NCBI GenBank assembly: GCA_012960415.1
Contig: DUBH01000012.1
Coordinates: 5,324 to 38,841 of the forward strand
Length of the DNA: 33,518 bases
Reading direction: 5' to 3'
Source of the DNA: Henriciella sp.
GTDB lineage: Bacteria > Pseudomonadota > Alphaproteobacteria > Caulobacterales > Hyphomonadaceae
Positions 33,091-33,518 of this stretch are shown piece after piece (positions within the stretch are counted from its first letter, which is position 1; each line of letters opens with the position of its first letter). Below the pieces are notes generated by a model. The model was not told the DNA's origin. It was given only the letters and a program-made list of their open reading frames with translations, and ran no database searches. A program made the translations under genes and the position numbers.

Positions 33091-33414
33091 CTAGTCCCGC
33101 GGGTTCCAGAGGATCACGTGGCGGCCTTTCTTGCCTTTCACAGGGGCGAGGTTCGCGTAGATCTTGCGCGGGCCGATCTGCGGGTCTGCGAGGGTGATCG
33201 AGACATATTCGCGCCCTGATGCCTTGGCTTTGCGAAGCCATCCGCCGCCGATTTCGGTCGAGGTTTCTCCGGCGAAGATGCGGTAGTCGGGCTGTCCGTC
33301 GGCGGCTTTCTCCGCGTTCTTCTCGATGCGGATGGCAGCGGTGAGGTTCATCATTGCAAGAGCGCCTTCGAAGCCGGTTTTGGTTTCGCTGACATATCCG
33401 AGTGCGTTGGCCAT
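33091..33414 (-). CDS. DUF736 family protein
   Basis: A 107-residue protein of the DUF736 family, found in conjugative plasmids and integrative elements of alphaproteobacteria, with unproven function. It begins MANALGYVSETKTGFEGAL and contains DYRIFAG, EIGGGWLRKAKASGREYVSI and LADPQIGPRKIYANLAP, typical of the family; the fold is probably a small beta barrel. AAAGGAA lies just upstream of the ATG. It has its own terminator, so it is expressed at a level separate from the transfer genes to its left. Its presence is a marker that the right part of the window belongs to a mobile element. Confidence 0.92.
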   Translation of the reverse strand: MANALGYVSETKTGFEGALAMMNLTAAIRIEKNAEKAADGQPDYRIFAGETSTEIGGGWLRKAKASGREYVSITLADPQIGPRKIYANLAPVKGKKGRHVILWNPRD

Positions 33415-33518
33415 GGTGATAGTTCCTTTCGTTTCTGATCGTGTCCCGGAGACCCCTTGTCCCCGTCGACGCCGGACCGAAAGGACGGCGCAGGGCGGGC
33501 CTGAACCGCTCGCGGGCG

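Noticed and set aside
1-33518. CRISPR array, insertion sequence or integrase
   Set aside because: No regularly spaced repeats, no transposase motif and no recombinase signature seen on either strand; mobility is argued only from the transfer genes and the guaA-like repeats.

Overview
The window looks like a GC-rich alphaproteobacterial chromosome, plausibly Hyphomonadaceae/Caulobacterales- or sphingomonad-like. The grounds are GC-rich coding bias, many GTG and TTG starts, a TonB-receptor-driven catabolic cluster, and a transfer module of the DUF736 / AlpA-like / TraF / DUF3363 relaxase / TraG / CopG type common in that class. No rRNA, convincing tRNA, CRISPR array, intact insertion sequence or integrase gene was found.

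Layout. (1) 1-4598 is ordinary backbone: the 5' part of panB, an NnrU-family membrane protein, an FAD monooxygenase, a quinone oxidoreductase, a short-form prepilin peptidase and a small hydrophilic protein. (2) 4648-7524 is a surface-polysaccharide decoration pair: a formyltransferase-like enzyme and a large AT-richer OafA-type acyltransferase with a C-terminal SGNH domain, broken by one frameshift. The acyltransferase lies between two direct repeats (5581-5601 and 7645-7666) that read like the 3' end of guaA, a known island integration site. (3) 8088-10625 is an AbiEi/AbiEii type IV toxin-antitoxin pair with a clear sigma70 promoter overlapped by an inverted repeat, facing an unrecognised 241-residue protein. 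(4) 11064-27201 holds eleven genes, all on the minus strand, forming one catabolic cluster. (5) 27532-33414 is a conjugative DNA-processing module on the minus strand.

How the catabolic genes may fit together (inference): the TonB receptor imports the substrate. An apparently lipid-anchored PQQ/haem c alcohol dehydrogenase oxidises an alcohol outside the cytoplasm, the aldehyde dehydrogenase makes the acid, and an AMP-forming ligase makes the CoA thioester. An alpha-methylacyl-CoA racemase-type enzyme fixes the stereochemistry at a 2-methyl group. Acyl-CoA dehydrogenase, crotonase, an HSD10-like SDR and an SCP2-type thiolase then complete a beta-oxidation round. An AraC-type regulator sits in the middle. 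This is the recipe for a methyl-branched or isoprenoid-like alcohol. The substrate cannot be read from sequence.

The transfer module supplies relaxase, coupling protein and TraF peptidase. The trb mating-pore genes that usually follow the CopG gene are replaced in position by the catabolic cluster. Together with the guaA-like repeats, this suggests that much of the window right of about 5.6 kb is a composite mobile island whose other end lies beyond the right edge.
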